DNA from: Thermoplasmata archaeon
Lineage (GTDB): Archaea > Thermoplasmatota > Thermoplasmata > Sysuiplasmatales > Sysuiplasmataceae
DNA: 13,586 nt
Direction: 5' to 3'
Assembly: GCA_021811925.1 (NCBI GenBank)
Contig: JAKAPY010000028.1
Coordinates: 1 to 13,586 of the forward strand
The translations under genes and the position numbers were made by a program. Shown here piece after piece: positions 1-6,501 of the stretch; position 1 is the first letter of the stretch; every line of letters begins with the position of its first letter. The notes under the pieces are model-generated. The model saw only the letters and a list, made by a program, of their open reading frames with translations, searched no databases and was not told the DNA's origin.

Positions 1-74
1 AAATGAGAATATGATATCGCGGAAGTTCCACCCCCAAACTCAAGGTTTATGCTTAAGATGTCCACTGGATTCGA

Positions 75-91
75 ATACAATGTCATTGTAT
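75..91. repeat. 17-base inverted repeat ATACAATG-T-CATTGTAT
   Basis: Two perfect 8-base arms (ATACAATG at 75-82 and CATTGTAT at 84-91) flank a single T. Next to it is a T/A-rich stretch (about 105-125) that on the minus strand reads like a TATA region. It could be an operator for a gene reading leftwards out of the window. No gene is visible here to tie it to. Confidence 0.3.
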
Positions 92-335
92 CACTTTACT
101 CAATACACCTATTTATTTTTATTTGACACCATACATAAAACTATATAAAGTTTCATCAGCTCTCCATTGGTTCTGCTCCTACGACTATTACGCGAAACAA
201 CAATCGGTTGATCTCTGTTGATAATCATTGACCCATCACAGATGTCGCATCATTCTATCAACCATATGACGATAAACATAATAATCGCTCCGCTTATGCA
301 GCGCCTAGGGTTTAATGAAGCAGTAGTTGACATTT

Positions 336-861
336 TCAGGAAGCGCAGTCTAGAGCGATTGCTTTCAAAAAGGTCTCAGCATCGACTCTGATGCAAATCA
401 GCTGCTCAAGTAGCATTGTGAGCCAATTTGTCCTTCGACCAATGCTCAACGTCGAAGAAAGAAATGTCATTATAATTACTCACAACGACCCGGAGTGATT
501 GTGTATAAAGAGTTCACTTCCGTCTAATTTCTGTTCTAGCTGCTGCAGAAATGACGAAACTGTCAGAGTTGGGCATCGTTATATCGCTACATTCCCTTTG
601 GGATTTAGTTGATAATTGGCAGCGATCCTATTTGTGCCAAATTGGCAACAATTTGGCCATTTTCGAGAGAAATCCAGTCACATCGGCACCCACCCAACGC
701 CAGGCAATGGCATCCTTCCTAGCCACCATTTCTATCACAGAATCGACAGCCGTTAGATTAGCCTTTACATTTGGCTCAATTTCAGTTTACCAGAGTGGGG
801 CGATATACAGCAATCGGTCCATGAATTCGGCGAGGTGAAAGGTATGTTCATAATGCCTCGA
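336..861 (-). pseudogene. Possible decayed gene remnant
   Basis: On the minus strand two adjoining frames read like protein but are interrupted. The 861-628 frame has about 78 codons with one internal TAA (787-789); its part after that stop includes IEPNVKANLTAVDSVIEMV and then ADVTGFLSKMAKLLPIW. The 578-336 frame has about 80 codons with one internal TGA (480-482), includes KLDGSELFIHNHSGSL and ends in LEQLICIRVDAETFLKAIALDCAS cut by a stop. Joining them needs a frame change near 580-627. I do not recognise the family. Open stretches of this length also arise by chance, so this rests on protein-like composition only. Confidence 0.25.
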
Positions 862-1069
862 TTAATGATATGCCACTTGTCTGTCATTTGAGTAACACTT
901 TACTGACTAGGTAAAGCATGTCGAATGCATGCGTTTCCCATGAGGCATGGTCATGGCAACTCTCGCCTTCTCAGAGAGCATTTCGCTTAGCTGCATAAAC
1001 TGATAGGAGAGAGGGGAGCATAGGGGGATATGCCATTGGTATTTAATCTTACAGGCAACACATATATCA

Positions 1070-1079
1070 ACTATAAGTA
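1070..1079 (+). promoter_or_regulatory. TATA box of the first vapBC pair
   Basis: ACTATAAGT lies about 30 bases before the ATG at 1104, the usual archaeal TATA spacing for a short or absent leader. A possible Shine-Dalgarno AGGTG follows at 1092-1096, seven bases before the ATG. Confidence 0.45.
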
Positions 1080-1083
1080 CATA

Positions 1084-1093
1084 CTACATGTAG
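1084..1093. promoter_or_regulatory. Palindrome CTACATGTAG, candidate VapB operator
   Basis: A perfect 10-base palindrome lies between the TATA box and the start codon of the first antitoxin gene, where a bound repressor would block transcription. Antitoxins of this kind usually repress their own operon. A palindrome this short can occur by chance, but the second vapB has a longer one in the equivalent place, sharing an ACATG core. Confidence 0.35.
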
Positions 1094-1103
1094 GTGCCAT
1101 TTC

Positions 1104-1352
1104 ATGGGAACAAAGACGATCGCTCTTGATGAGAAGAGTTACAATTCCCTGAGTTCTTTGAAGAAGAGAGATGAAAGCTTCAGTGATCTAGTAAAAAGAC
1201 TCACTAAGCCGAATAAACCGCTTGCCAGTTTCGCTGGTGCATGGAAAGATATGCCCTCAAAAATGAAGGCAGATATCAAGAGTCTGGTCGAGGAGAGTAG
1301 GAACAGAGACAGACAGAGGCTGGAGCAACTTGTGAAGAAGGTGACAAAGTGA
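1104..1352 (+). CDS. vapB: VapB-type antitoxin (DUF217/UPF0330-like)
   Basis: This 82-residue protein begins TKTIALDEKSYNSLSSLK, followed by the DESFSDLVKRL block and a charged, helical C-terminal half containing FAGAWKDM (residues 43-50). This is the pattern of the archaeal VapB/DUF217 antitoxin family: an N-terminal DNA-binding and dimerisation part and a C-terminal tail that blocks the toxin. Its stop codon overlaps the GTG start of the next gene (GTGA, 1349-1352), so the two are translationally coupled, and the partner is a PIN-domain protein. It is expected to neutralise that toxin in the cytoplasm and to repress the operon, perhaps through the palindrome at 1084-1093. The ATG at 1104 fits both the TATA spacing and the family N-terminus. 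Confidence 0.85.
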   Translation: MGTKTIALDEKSYNSLSSLKKRDESFSDLVKRLTKPNKPLASFAGAWKDMPSKMKADIKSLVEESRNRDRQRLEQLVKKVTK

Positions 1353-1735
1353 GGTGCCTCGATACAAGCTTCCTGATAGACCTATTCCAGGGAGATGAGA
1401 TGGCACGTGCTCTTTCAACTGAACTGGATTCGAACAGTGAACCGATTTCAACTCCAGCGCCTGCACTTGCTGAGTTCATGCTCGGGGCAAACCTCGCGGG
1501 AGGCAAATATCTTGCCAAAGCAATAGAGTTCTCATCCACAATCGATATTGTTCCCATAAACAAGGAAACAGCTATGTTGGCAGCTCGCATTGGTGCAGAA
1601 CTTATGCAGAAAGGGCAGAGAACGGGAATTATGGATGCCCTGATTGCAGCAGCGTCCATTCAAAGCGACGCCATATTAGTGACCAGAGACAAGGCATTCT
1701 CCAACGTTGTGGGTCTTGCCATACAATACTACTGA
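1349..1735 (+). CDS. vapC: VapC-type PIN-domain toxin
   Basis: This is a 128-residue PIN-domain protein, a normal length for VapC toxins, which are Mg-dependent endoribonucleases cutting tRNA or rRNA. The four acidic residues of the active site can be placed: D5 in CLDTSFLIDL, E42 in PALAEFMLG, D96 in GIMDALIAA and D114 in LVTRDKAF. The toxin therefore appears intact. The start is a GTG inside the GTGA overlap with the antitoxin gene, which ties toxin synthesis to translation of the antitoxin. The fragment T-R-D-x-x-F near the C-terminus is typical of the VapC C4/C5-like group. The RNA target cannot be read from the sequence. Confidence 0.9.
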   Translation: MRCLDTSFLIDLFQGDEMARALSTELDSNSEPISTPAPALAEFMLGANLAGGKYLAKAIEFSSTIDIVPINKETAMLAARIGAELMQKGQRTGIMDALIAAASIQSDAILVTRDKAFSNVVGLAIQYY

Positions 1736-1947
1736 TTTATACGGCCGACTGAAGGGCAATATCGCTGATGAAACACACTGATATCGCCTGACGGAAGCTG
1801 CCCTAAAACCGATTCTATCACCATATTTAATTCTGGCAGCATACCAACTGCGATCGGCCACATCTATCGATGCCCGCGTTAATCACGTAATGTCAAAAGG
1901 TAAATTTCTACCTCAAATGAGTTGGAACTTTGTTGCTCAATCAAAGC

Positions 1948-2017
1948 GGGGATCTATAAAAAGCAACAATTATGCAACTCCATAACGGTGGCTGTCCCTG
2001 AAATAGTGATTTATACA
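1948..2017 (+). promoter_or_regulatory. Promoter region of the second vapBC pair
   Basis: Two TATA-like boxes are present. CTATAAAAAG (about 1953-1962) would give a leader of roughly 55 bases. TTTATAC (2010-2016) sits about 26 bases before the ATG at 2039 and would give a leaderless transcript. I favour the second for the antitoxin because of the spacing and the palindrome that follows. Confidence 0.4.
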
Positions 2018-2025
2018 TCTATACA

Positions 2026-2047
2026 TTTAAGCATGTACATGCCTAAA
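2026..2047. promoter_or_regulatory. Imperfect 22-base palindrome at the vapB start, candidate operator
   Basis: The core GCATGTACATGC (2031-2042) is a perfect 12-base palindrome. It extends on both sides with matching TTTA/TAAA arms after one mismatched pair (2030/2043), so ten of eleven base pairs match. It covers the predicted transcription start and the two candidate ATG codons (2033 and 2039). This is a natural site for a dimeric ribbon-helix-helix-type antitoxin to shut off its own operon. The base pairing is seen directly; the operator role is inferred. Confidence 0.55.
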
Positions 2048-2278
2048 CGAACAACAGTGCTTCTGGACAAGAAAATATACAAAGAGCTTGTAGACGAGAG
2101 CATTACAAAGTATGGAGATGCCAAGCATATTTCAAAGGTGATAAATGACAGGCTATCCTCACACCAAAGCTCAGTGATGAAAATCGTGAAACTGGCGAAT
2201 AGCAAGAAATTCGGGAAGGTTAGCCAAAGTGATTTCGAAGAGTTCAGATCTAAGCTGTCAGAGAGGTTGGAAAGTTGA
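2039..2278 (+). CDS. vapB: VapB-type antitoxin, second pair
   Basis: This 79-residue protein is unlike the first antitoxin. It opens with PKRTTVLLDKKIYKELV, a short beta strand followed by helices as in ribbon-helix-helix repressors, then ISKVINDRL, and ends in a charged helical tail (FEEFRSKLSERLES) that should bind the toxin. The frame stays open back to a TTG at 1922, but the extra 37-39 residues do not look like part of the domain. The ATG at 2039 sits about 26 bases after TTTATAC, so I chose it; the ATG at 2033 would add only Met-Tyr. The stop overlaps the toxin start (TTGA, 2275-2278). Family assignment rests on size, pairing and the N-terminal pattern. Confidence 0.75.
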   Translation: MPKRTTVLLDKKIYKELVDESITKYGDAKHISKVINDRLSSHQSSVMKIVKLANSKKFGKVSQSDFEEFRSKLSERLES

Positions 2279-2712
2279 TCATTGATACAACATACCTGCT
2301 TCCTCTCGTCGGAATAGAGGTGAAGAACAATCTCCTGGCCCATTTAAATGATAGTGATTTAAGACTGCAACCAGAAGACCTGAACATAAGCCTGATTTCT
2401 GTCTTCGAAGTGCAGGCTAAGTGCGCGAGACTGAAGATTCCTGAGAAGGTGGTGGCGATCGGTCTCGATGCCATTTTGAATGGATTCACGATTGAGCCGT
2501 TTTACGAAAGGAGAGTCGTCAGAATTGCCCAGAAACTCAGGGAGAAGTTCAACGACTACATAGATTGCGTTATTGTTGCAACGGCTGCGGCAAGGATTGA
2601 GCCACTGTTGACTGAGGATAGCCGAATTCTGAACGAAGCCAACTGGATCACTCATGCGTACGGTGTTGAAGTGAAAAACTATGAGCATCTCAGGGACAAG
2701 GACAATGCATGA
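2275..2712 (+). CDS. vapC: VapC-type PIN-domain toxin, second pair
   Basis: This 145-residue protein has the PIN-domain acidic quartet in order: D4 in MIIDTTYLLPL, E45 in SLISVFEVQAK, D97 in YIDCVIVATAA and D115 in LLTEDSRI. It should be an Mg-dependent endoribonuclease held in check by the preceding antitoxin. The start is a TTG within a TTGA overlap with the antitoxin stop, and a GAGGT-like ribosome site (2263-2267) lies just upstream. The catalytic residues look intact. It is clearly different from the first VapC, so the two pairs are not a recent duplication. After the TGA the same frame stays open for another 39 codons (see the next entry). Confidence 0.85.
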   Translation: MIIDTTYLLPLVGIEVKNNLLAHLNDSDLRLQPEDLNISLISVFEVQAKCARLKIPEKVVAIGLDAILNGFTIEPFYERRVVRIAQKLREKFNDYIDCVIVATAAARIEPLLTEDSRILNEANWITHAYGVEVKNYEHLRDKDNA

Positions 2713-2832
2713 CAATTCGGCCCTTTTCTTGAAGCGGCGAAGTCAGAAGTCAAACTTGAGGCGCCCTCAAAGGAGCACAAGCGCTCCAAGGATGAATTCG
2801 CGAAGCTCCTGCTGTACTCTGTCAATGAATAG
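2713..2832 (+). pseudogene. Coding-like fragment downstream of VapC
   Basis: In frame with the preceding toxin, directly after its stop, 39 codons read as a Lys/Glu-rich, protein-like stretch. It contains LEAAKSEVKLEAPSKEHKRS and ends FAKLLLYSVNE before TAG at 2830-2832. It has no start codon of its own. It may be the tail of a lost gene or of an older, longer frame. It is too short to identify. Confidence 0.25.
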
Positions 2833-3283
2833 ATAGTGGAACAACGGGCGTCCTCACAGCAGGTGCAGGTATTTGCTGCAATTGCATATCGCGACTGACG
2901 GCGCTTCTATCTGCATTCATACGAAACCTGGACAAGACCAGTTCTTATGAGTCCGACATGGACCTTTGTCTTCTTGCGCCGCTTGCACTCTTCCGGCGCC
3001 CGGAAAGTATTGTATATCATCACCATCAGTCCGAATTGAAATGGTCTCTGATGCTCATGAGTGCACTCGGGCCGAAGCCGTAACACTCTATAGGGCAGCC
3101 GCTGCCCAACTTATATTGCTCATCGGTAAACTTGTTCTGGGTTTTTGGCCTGCTTTATTTGTTGTTTCCCTCCGTACTACCAGACCACTGGAATGGGCAT
3201 CGATATTTTGAATCGCTCCTGTGAAAACCAACCGAGTCCCGTGATGTATTCTTCATGTCATCAAAGATGCAATAACAAGTGGA
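2833..3283. other. Gene-poor spacer between vapBC and the respiratory operon
   Basis: I see no convincing gene here. A plus-strand frame open from about 2829 to 3081 begins with DSGTTGVLTAGAGI but lacks a start near its beginning, and its later part (YHHHHQSELKWS) is not family-like. The overlapping frames at 2966-3211 and 3145-3333 have compositions that do not look coding. The stretch lies at the 3' ends of the plus-strand toxin gene and the minus-strand operon, so any terminators for both should be in it, but no clear hairpin or T-run stands out. Confidence 0.4.
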
Positions 3284-3490
3284 TCAAATGCCCTTCCTTG
3301 CAGCGCCGGCAACAATCATCACAAATCCGATGAAACCGAAGGCGACAGATATCCAACTCGACAGCTGATGTGGTCCTATCTGGGAATTTACAGTGGGGAA
3401 GATATGGTAGAAAGCGAACAGGGGCGATGCAATTACCAGCAGCAGGACGCCACCCCCGATCATTGCATTGCTCTTCTGCACTTCCTTCAA
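3284..3490 (-). CDS. Small membrane protein, last gene of the Rieske/cytochrome b operon
   Basis: This 68-residue protein has two probable membrane helices (about residues 10-28 and 46-63) and a basic end (AARKGI). I do not recognise a family. The start is the TTG at 3490, which overlaps the stop of the upstream gene (TTGA) and follows a GGGGTGA ribosome site. A longer frame exists back to 3589, but that part is antiparallel in character to nothing known and lies wholly within the upstream gene. The overlap implies coupled translation with the 112-residue membrane protein before it, so it is probably an accessory part of the same complex. Function is unknown. Confidence 0.65.
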   Translation of the reverse strand: MKEVQKSNAMIGGGVLLLVIASPLFAFYHIFPTVNSQIGPHQLSSWISVAFGFIGFVMIVAGAARKGI

Positions 3491-3825
3491 ATCAGGCTCA
3501 CCCCTATCACCAGGTAGGAAAATGCATAGAGCACCAGAGGTAATGCGATTGTCATTTTGGACATGTGCATTTCGGATTTTCTTGTCCAAGCATAAGACAA
3601 CAGAAAGAGCACAAGGGAGCTTGTCGTGAGAACGGTTCCAATGATTGCCAGTCCAGTCAGGAAATTGTAAAAGTTGCCGAATATTGGTGAAGTCATGGTG
3701 TGCGTTTGCTCATGGTAATATGAAACAACTGGCTCTATAACTACTCCGAACAGTATGACAACAACTGCTCCAAACAAGTAGACAATCATTGAGGCGTAGT
3801 ATGTCATCAGTGCCTTATTCTTCAT
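3487..3825 (-). CDS. Membrane protein of 112 residues in the Rieske/cytochrome b operon
   Basis: This protein has three probable membrane helices (about residues 9-31, 56-78 and 90-111). Between the first two is a loop with YYHEQTH, whose two histidines might touch metal or haem; that is speculation. I do not recognise a family. It starts at an ATG at 3825, inside the last codons of the preceding gene (11-base overlap), with a GGTGGTG ribosome site just upstream. Its stop overlaps the next start. Position and overlaps say it is made together with the cytochrome b complex. It could be an accessory subunit or an assembly factor. Confidence 0.7.
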   Translation of the reverse strand: MKNKALMTYYASMIVYLFGAVVVILFGVVIEPVVSYYHEQTHTMTSPIFGNFYNFLTGLAIIGTVLTTSSLVLFLLSYAWTRKSEMHMSKMTIALPLVLYAFSYLVIGVSLI

Positions 3826-4009
3826 TTACACCACCAAGATAAAATCTCATTACGGCAAGCAGAATAAGTGCAGTGAGTATCATTTCGATACCAAGCAGCA
3901 TCGCCCACACAGACTGGTACCTGATAGGGTTTGTGAGTGATAGGTACCACATGGAAAACGCAATGACGAATTGAACAGCCACTATCGGATACACTGCCTT
4001 TGCTTTCAA
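3815..4009 (-). CDS. Small membrane protein of 64 residues after cytochrome b
   Basis: The frame is open further upstream into cytochrome b (to 4168), but the likely start is the TTG at 4009. It overlaps the cytochrome b stop (TTGA, 4006-4009) and has GAAGGTG upstream as a ribosome site. That gives a protein beginning MKAKAVYPIVAVQF with two membrane helices (about residues 5-24 and 34-55) and an acidic end (GVNEE). No family is recognised. Four-base coupling to cytochrome b suggests a stoichiometric small subunit, similar in size to the single- or double-helix accessory subunits of other bc complexes, but this is inference. Confidence 0.65.
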   Translation of the reverse strand: MKAKAVYPIVAVQFVIAFSMWYLSLTNPIRYQSVWAMLLGIEMILTALILLAVMRFYLGGVNEE

Positions 4010-5196
4010 GCTTGCACCTTCATTACATTCAAATCCTTCCTGGCATGCTTCATTGCGTAGACTGGCACTATTGAGCAAAATGTTAGCGCGTATAGTGTGA
4101 AGAGGGTTAGCGGTCTTGTTTGTGAAAGGCCCGGCTGCGCATATCCCCAAAGGCCGACAACCGCCCATGAAAGTATGATGAAAATGCCCATGAAGGTGAT
4201 CATTGGTCTTTCCAGGGGCTCGGTCCCCTTGTATTTGTCTATGAATGGAACGAGGAGCAGGTAGACCAGGAACGCCAATATCAGAGGGACTCCTCCTGTG
4301 CTGAGTCCCAGCCCTGCGACATCCATCAGCTTGTACACTGGCATTTCATACCAGTCCGGGAACGGTGTTGTTCCGTAAACAAGCTGTCCGTAGTCAGGCG
4401 GCAACCCCTGAGGAAAGAGTGCCGAGACAAAAACGACTGTTCCAATGAAGATGAGCGCTATGAATGCAGTATACAGTATGTTCACCGGGAACCAGGGTAC
4501 TTTCTCGTCATCTTCCGTTTTAGCACTTGGGTCGTATGGACCGGACCTTTCGTAAAGAAAGAAGTGTATCCCCACAAGAAATAGCAAAATGACACTGAGT
4601 ATTGCAGCGTGCAAAACAAGAAGATGGTTCCATGTTTCTACCGAAGTGCCATTTCCGATAAGCGCCGCATCGAGCCAGCCAGCCAGACCAGGCGCGAGCC
4701 TGCCTATCACGCTCCTCTGCAGAATCACCTCTGACACATGTATTCCGAGCACACTCTGCACCGAATAGGTCAGCATGTAGCCAATTGCCGCTATCGTGTT
4801 GACGAGCAGGAAGATGATTACTCCAATTATCCACTGCAGCCACCTCCATTTGCCCCTGTATGCGCCCGTGAAGTATTGCCTGAACATGTGAAAGTATACC
4901 ATGGCCACCATGGCATATGCCATGAAGAGGTGGGAGGTCAGCAATACCTGGCCAAATGGGACACTTACAATCAGCGCTGTCGTTGAGTTGTATGCGTTTC
5001 CAGACTGGTAGTAGTATGCGAGGAGGATTCCGGTAACAATCTGGTAGATCAGGGCTGCAGCAAGGAAGGCACCTGTCCAGTAATCGATCCGCAACTCCTT
5101 CCGGCGGACAGGAAGCAACGAGATTGTGTATGCTCCCTTCTCTATCTTGTCCTGTTTTGCAAGGGACATGGGGTTGTATTCGTTCTCTTCATTCAT
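4006..5196 (-). CDS. Cytochrome b of a Rieske/cytochrome b quinol-oxidising complex
   Basis: This is a full-length (396-residue) integral membrane protein with about eight helices. It binds two b haems and oxidises quinol together with the Rieske protein. Haem ligands can be placed: H89 and H103 in the second helix (13 residues between) and H196 and H211 in the fourth (14 between). The 14-residue spacing in the second pair, followed by RSGPYDP, is the cytochrome b6 arrangement rather than the mitochondrial one. The quinol-site PEWY motif appears as PDWY (280-283) in FPDWYEMPVYKL. Both the b6-like and subunit IV-like halves are in one chain. It starts 18 bases after the Rieske gene, so the two are co-transcribed. 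The partner terminal oxidase and electron carrier are not in the window. Confidence 0.92.
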   Translation of the reverse strand: MNEENEYNPMSLAKQDKIEKGAYTISLLPVRRKELRIDYWTGAFLAAALIYQIVTGILLAYYYQSGNAYNSTTALIVSVPFGQVLLTSHLFMAYAMVAMVYFHMFRQYFTGAYRGKWRWLQWIIGVIIFLLVNTIAAIGYMLTYSVQSVLGIHVSEVILQRSVIGRLAPGLAGWLDAALIGNGTSVETWNHLLVLHAAILSVILLFLVGIHFFLYERSGPYDPSAKTEDDEKVPWFPVNILYTAFIALIFIGTVVFVSALFPQGLPPDYGQLVYGTTPFPDWYEMPVYKLMDVAGLGLSTGGVPLILAFLVYLLLVPFIDKYKGTEPLERPMITFMGIFIILSWAVVGLWGYAQPGLSQTRPLTLFTLYALTFCSIVPVYAMKHARKDLNVMKVQA

Positions 5197-5214
5197 TCGA
5201 CCATCAACTGGTCA

Positions 5215-6081
5215 TTACTTCTGTGGCCACGGTCCGTTGGAACTGCTGACCACTATTGTCTTGTAAAGCGTACCGGTATACTGCGAGGATATTGCAAGAG
5301 TTGGCCCGTCGTATTTGGGCAGAGGGGTACCGCCGGAGAGATTCTCATCCTTTACCAGAGTGCCATACTCCTCACCGCCTGGCTCCCACAGGTGTGTCCT
5401 GATTACTGCATTTGCGGGGTTTAGCCCTGTCGCGTAGACAACGCCATCCGAGTCCACCTGCAGCATGACCTGCGGAAGGGAGTGCTTGGCGGGGCTCGGT
5501 GCTGGTCCAGAGTTGTAGAGGTTGTGCGGTCCCCTGGTTGGATCATACTGGCTTCCATGGCACTTGCAAAACAGAAGACCGTAGGCTGGCCAGTTGATTG
5601 CATTGTAACCAATGAGCTCGGCTTCGAACGGAATGCTTTGGTGAGGGTGGTAATCAAGCAGGGGCACCACGCACCCAAGGTGCTGGCAAATCCCGCTGAA
5701 TGCAGTCAGATATTCGCCGTTCGGAAGCGCCACAGCATCCGGTATGGGTTCGGTCAGTCCACCAAATTTGACCACTATGTTGGGCTCATCCTGCAGCGGA
5801 TAATTGAATGTCATGATGGGATAGCTGGAACTTGATGTAGTCGCGGCCGGAATCGCATCCGCCTTGATTGGATTTCGGTTACTGTCTACCAAGACCGCGA
5901 CAGGGTAATTTCCAATCACCGGCGTTTTACCTGCGGTCGGATTTATGTAGCTTTCAAAGGAGAGCCCGCCAAGCAATAGCGCTGCAGATGAGGCTGTCAG
6001 AGCCTTTATAAATGTTCTTCTTTCCACGTCTGTTTTTTCGTTGTTTGCCTTATCATCAGAAGATTTTTTCACGTTTCCCAA
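5215..6081 (-). CDS. Rieske iron-sulfur protein, Tat-exported
   Basis: This 288-residue protein carries the 2Fe-2S Rieske domain. Cluster box 1 is CQHLGC (C132, H134, C137) and box 2 is CKCHGSQYDP (C172, C174, H175). C132/H134 and C172/H175 are the cluster ligands, and C137/C174 would form the stabilising disulfide. The 34 residues between the boxes exceed the mitochondrial spacing, as in archaeal SoxL/SoxF proteins. A twin-arginine motif RRTFIK (21-26) before a hydrophobic segment (27-42) shows folded export and membrane anchoring, so the cluster faces outside the membrane. It accepts electrons from quinol at cytochrome b, encoded 18 bases downstream. No ATG fits: the start is the TTG at 6081 or the GTG at 6069. 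A TATA box lies at 6167-6175. Confidence 0.92.
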   Translation of the reverse strand: MGNVKKSSDDKANNEKTDVERRTFIKALTASSAALLLGGLSFESYINPTAGKTPVIGNYPVAVLVDSNRNPIKADAIPAATTSSSSYPIMTFNYPLQDEPNIVVKFGGLTEPIPDAVALPNGEYLTAFSGICQHLGCVVPLLDYHPHQSIPFEAELIGYNAINWPAYGLLFCKCHGSQYDPTRGPHNLYNSGPAPSPAKHSLPQVMLQVDSDGVVYATGLNPANAVIRTHLWEPGGEEYGTLVKDENLSGGTPLPKYDGPTLAISSQYTGTLYKTIVVSSSNGPWPQK

Positions 6082-6166
6082 CCCAGTCCAGATGGCCCAT
6101 GTTCTGTCATGTCAAATTTCATTTAGACGAGTCAACTCGGTGTTGTGGCTCAATCAATAAACGAAT

Positions 6167-6175
6167 TTTATATTA
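6167..6175 (-). promoter_or_regulatory. TATA box of the Rieske/cytochrome b operon
   Basis: Read on the minus strand this is TAATATAAA inside an A/T-rich stretch. It would start transcription near 6145 and leave a leader of about 60-75 bases before the Rieske start. There is no other obvious promoter between the operon and the transposase remnant. Confidence 0.4.
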
Positions 6176-6243
6176 GTTTTTGCCTAGTCTGAAAATCTCG
6201 GTAACTGGTAAGTTTGTTGAAAAAACAGGTTGTTGGCCAAATA

Positions 6244-6458
6244 TCATTGGGCACCGCCATTATGGACAGCGGGGCGCAATCCTGGTGATGACCCGATGAG
6301 CCTCGCGCCATCTGCCCCGAGGATTATCTGCAATTTCTGTTCCGCAGACCATTTCCTGTGGGTTGTCATTCAACCACCCAGCTGTCTGTTGTCGTGATGA
6401 GCTGCCTGTTTCGCTCATTCACTTCTTCCACCACTGCACTGCTTCTACCAGAGTGCAC
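6244..6458 (-). pseudogene. Remnant of a transposase-like (IS OrfA-type) gene
   Basis: From an ATG at 6369 the minus strand reads MTTHRKWSAEQKLQIIL and then GADGARLIGSSPGLRP before a stop at 6244-6246, 41 residues in all. The block RKWSAEQKLQIIL is typical of the helix-turn-helix start of IS3/IS911-type OrfA proteins, which are about twice as long, so this is a truncated or frameshifted piece. A second short frame (GTG at 6458 to TGA at 6366-6368) contains VVEEVNERNRQLITTTDSW and overlaps the ATG by four bases. No terminal inverted repeats are evident. It marks past insertion between the respiratory operon and the AbiE locus. Confidence 0.5.
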
Positions 6459-6501
6459 AAATCATTGTTTTACAAAAGTAATGGGTCACGGACAAAATTC
6501 A

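Larger units (their letters stand above)
1..1103. other. Gene-poor left flank
   Basis: No intact gene can be supported in this stretch. It holds a possible decayed minus-strand gene (about 336-861, listed separately), a 17-base inverted repeat at 75-91, AT-rich stretches around 105-150 that could be promoters on either strand, and the promoter of the first vapB at its right end. The plus-strand open frame at 551-838 has an atypical composition and lies over the minus-strand remnant, so I treat it as a shadow. No tRNA or rRNA pattern is visible. Confidence 0.5.

Noticed and set aside
551..838. Plus-strand 95-codon open frame
   Set aside because: Its composition is unlike a normal protein and it overlies a minus-strand reading that looks more protein-like. 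No promoter or ribosome site fits its start.
1922..2038. N-terminal extension of the second VapB from a TTG
   Set aside because: The added residues precede the repressor-like start, and the TATA box and palindrome sit inside this stretch, so the gene must begin at 2033 or 2039.
2966..3211. Plus-strand 81-codon open frame
   Set aside because: It has Cys- and Ala-rich low-quality composition, no partner or promoter, and competing frames in the same DNA look equally weak.
4009..4168. Upstream extension of the 64-residue membrane protein into cytochrome b
   Set aside because: The extension overlaps the last 50 codons of cytochrome b and reads as a non-membrane, unpatterned stretch. The TTG at 4009 has a ribosome site and a four-base overlap.
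6270..6300. Possible C/D box small RNA (a GTGATGA-like C box)
   Set aside because: No CTGA D box lies at a suitable distance, and the sequence is explained by the transposase-like reading on the other strand.
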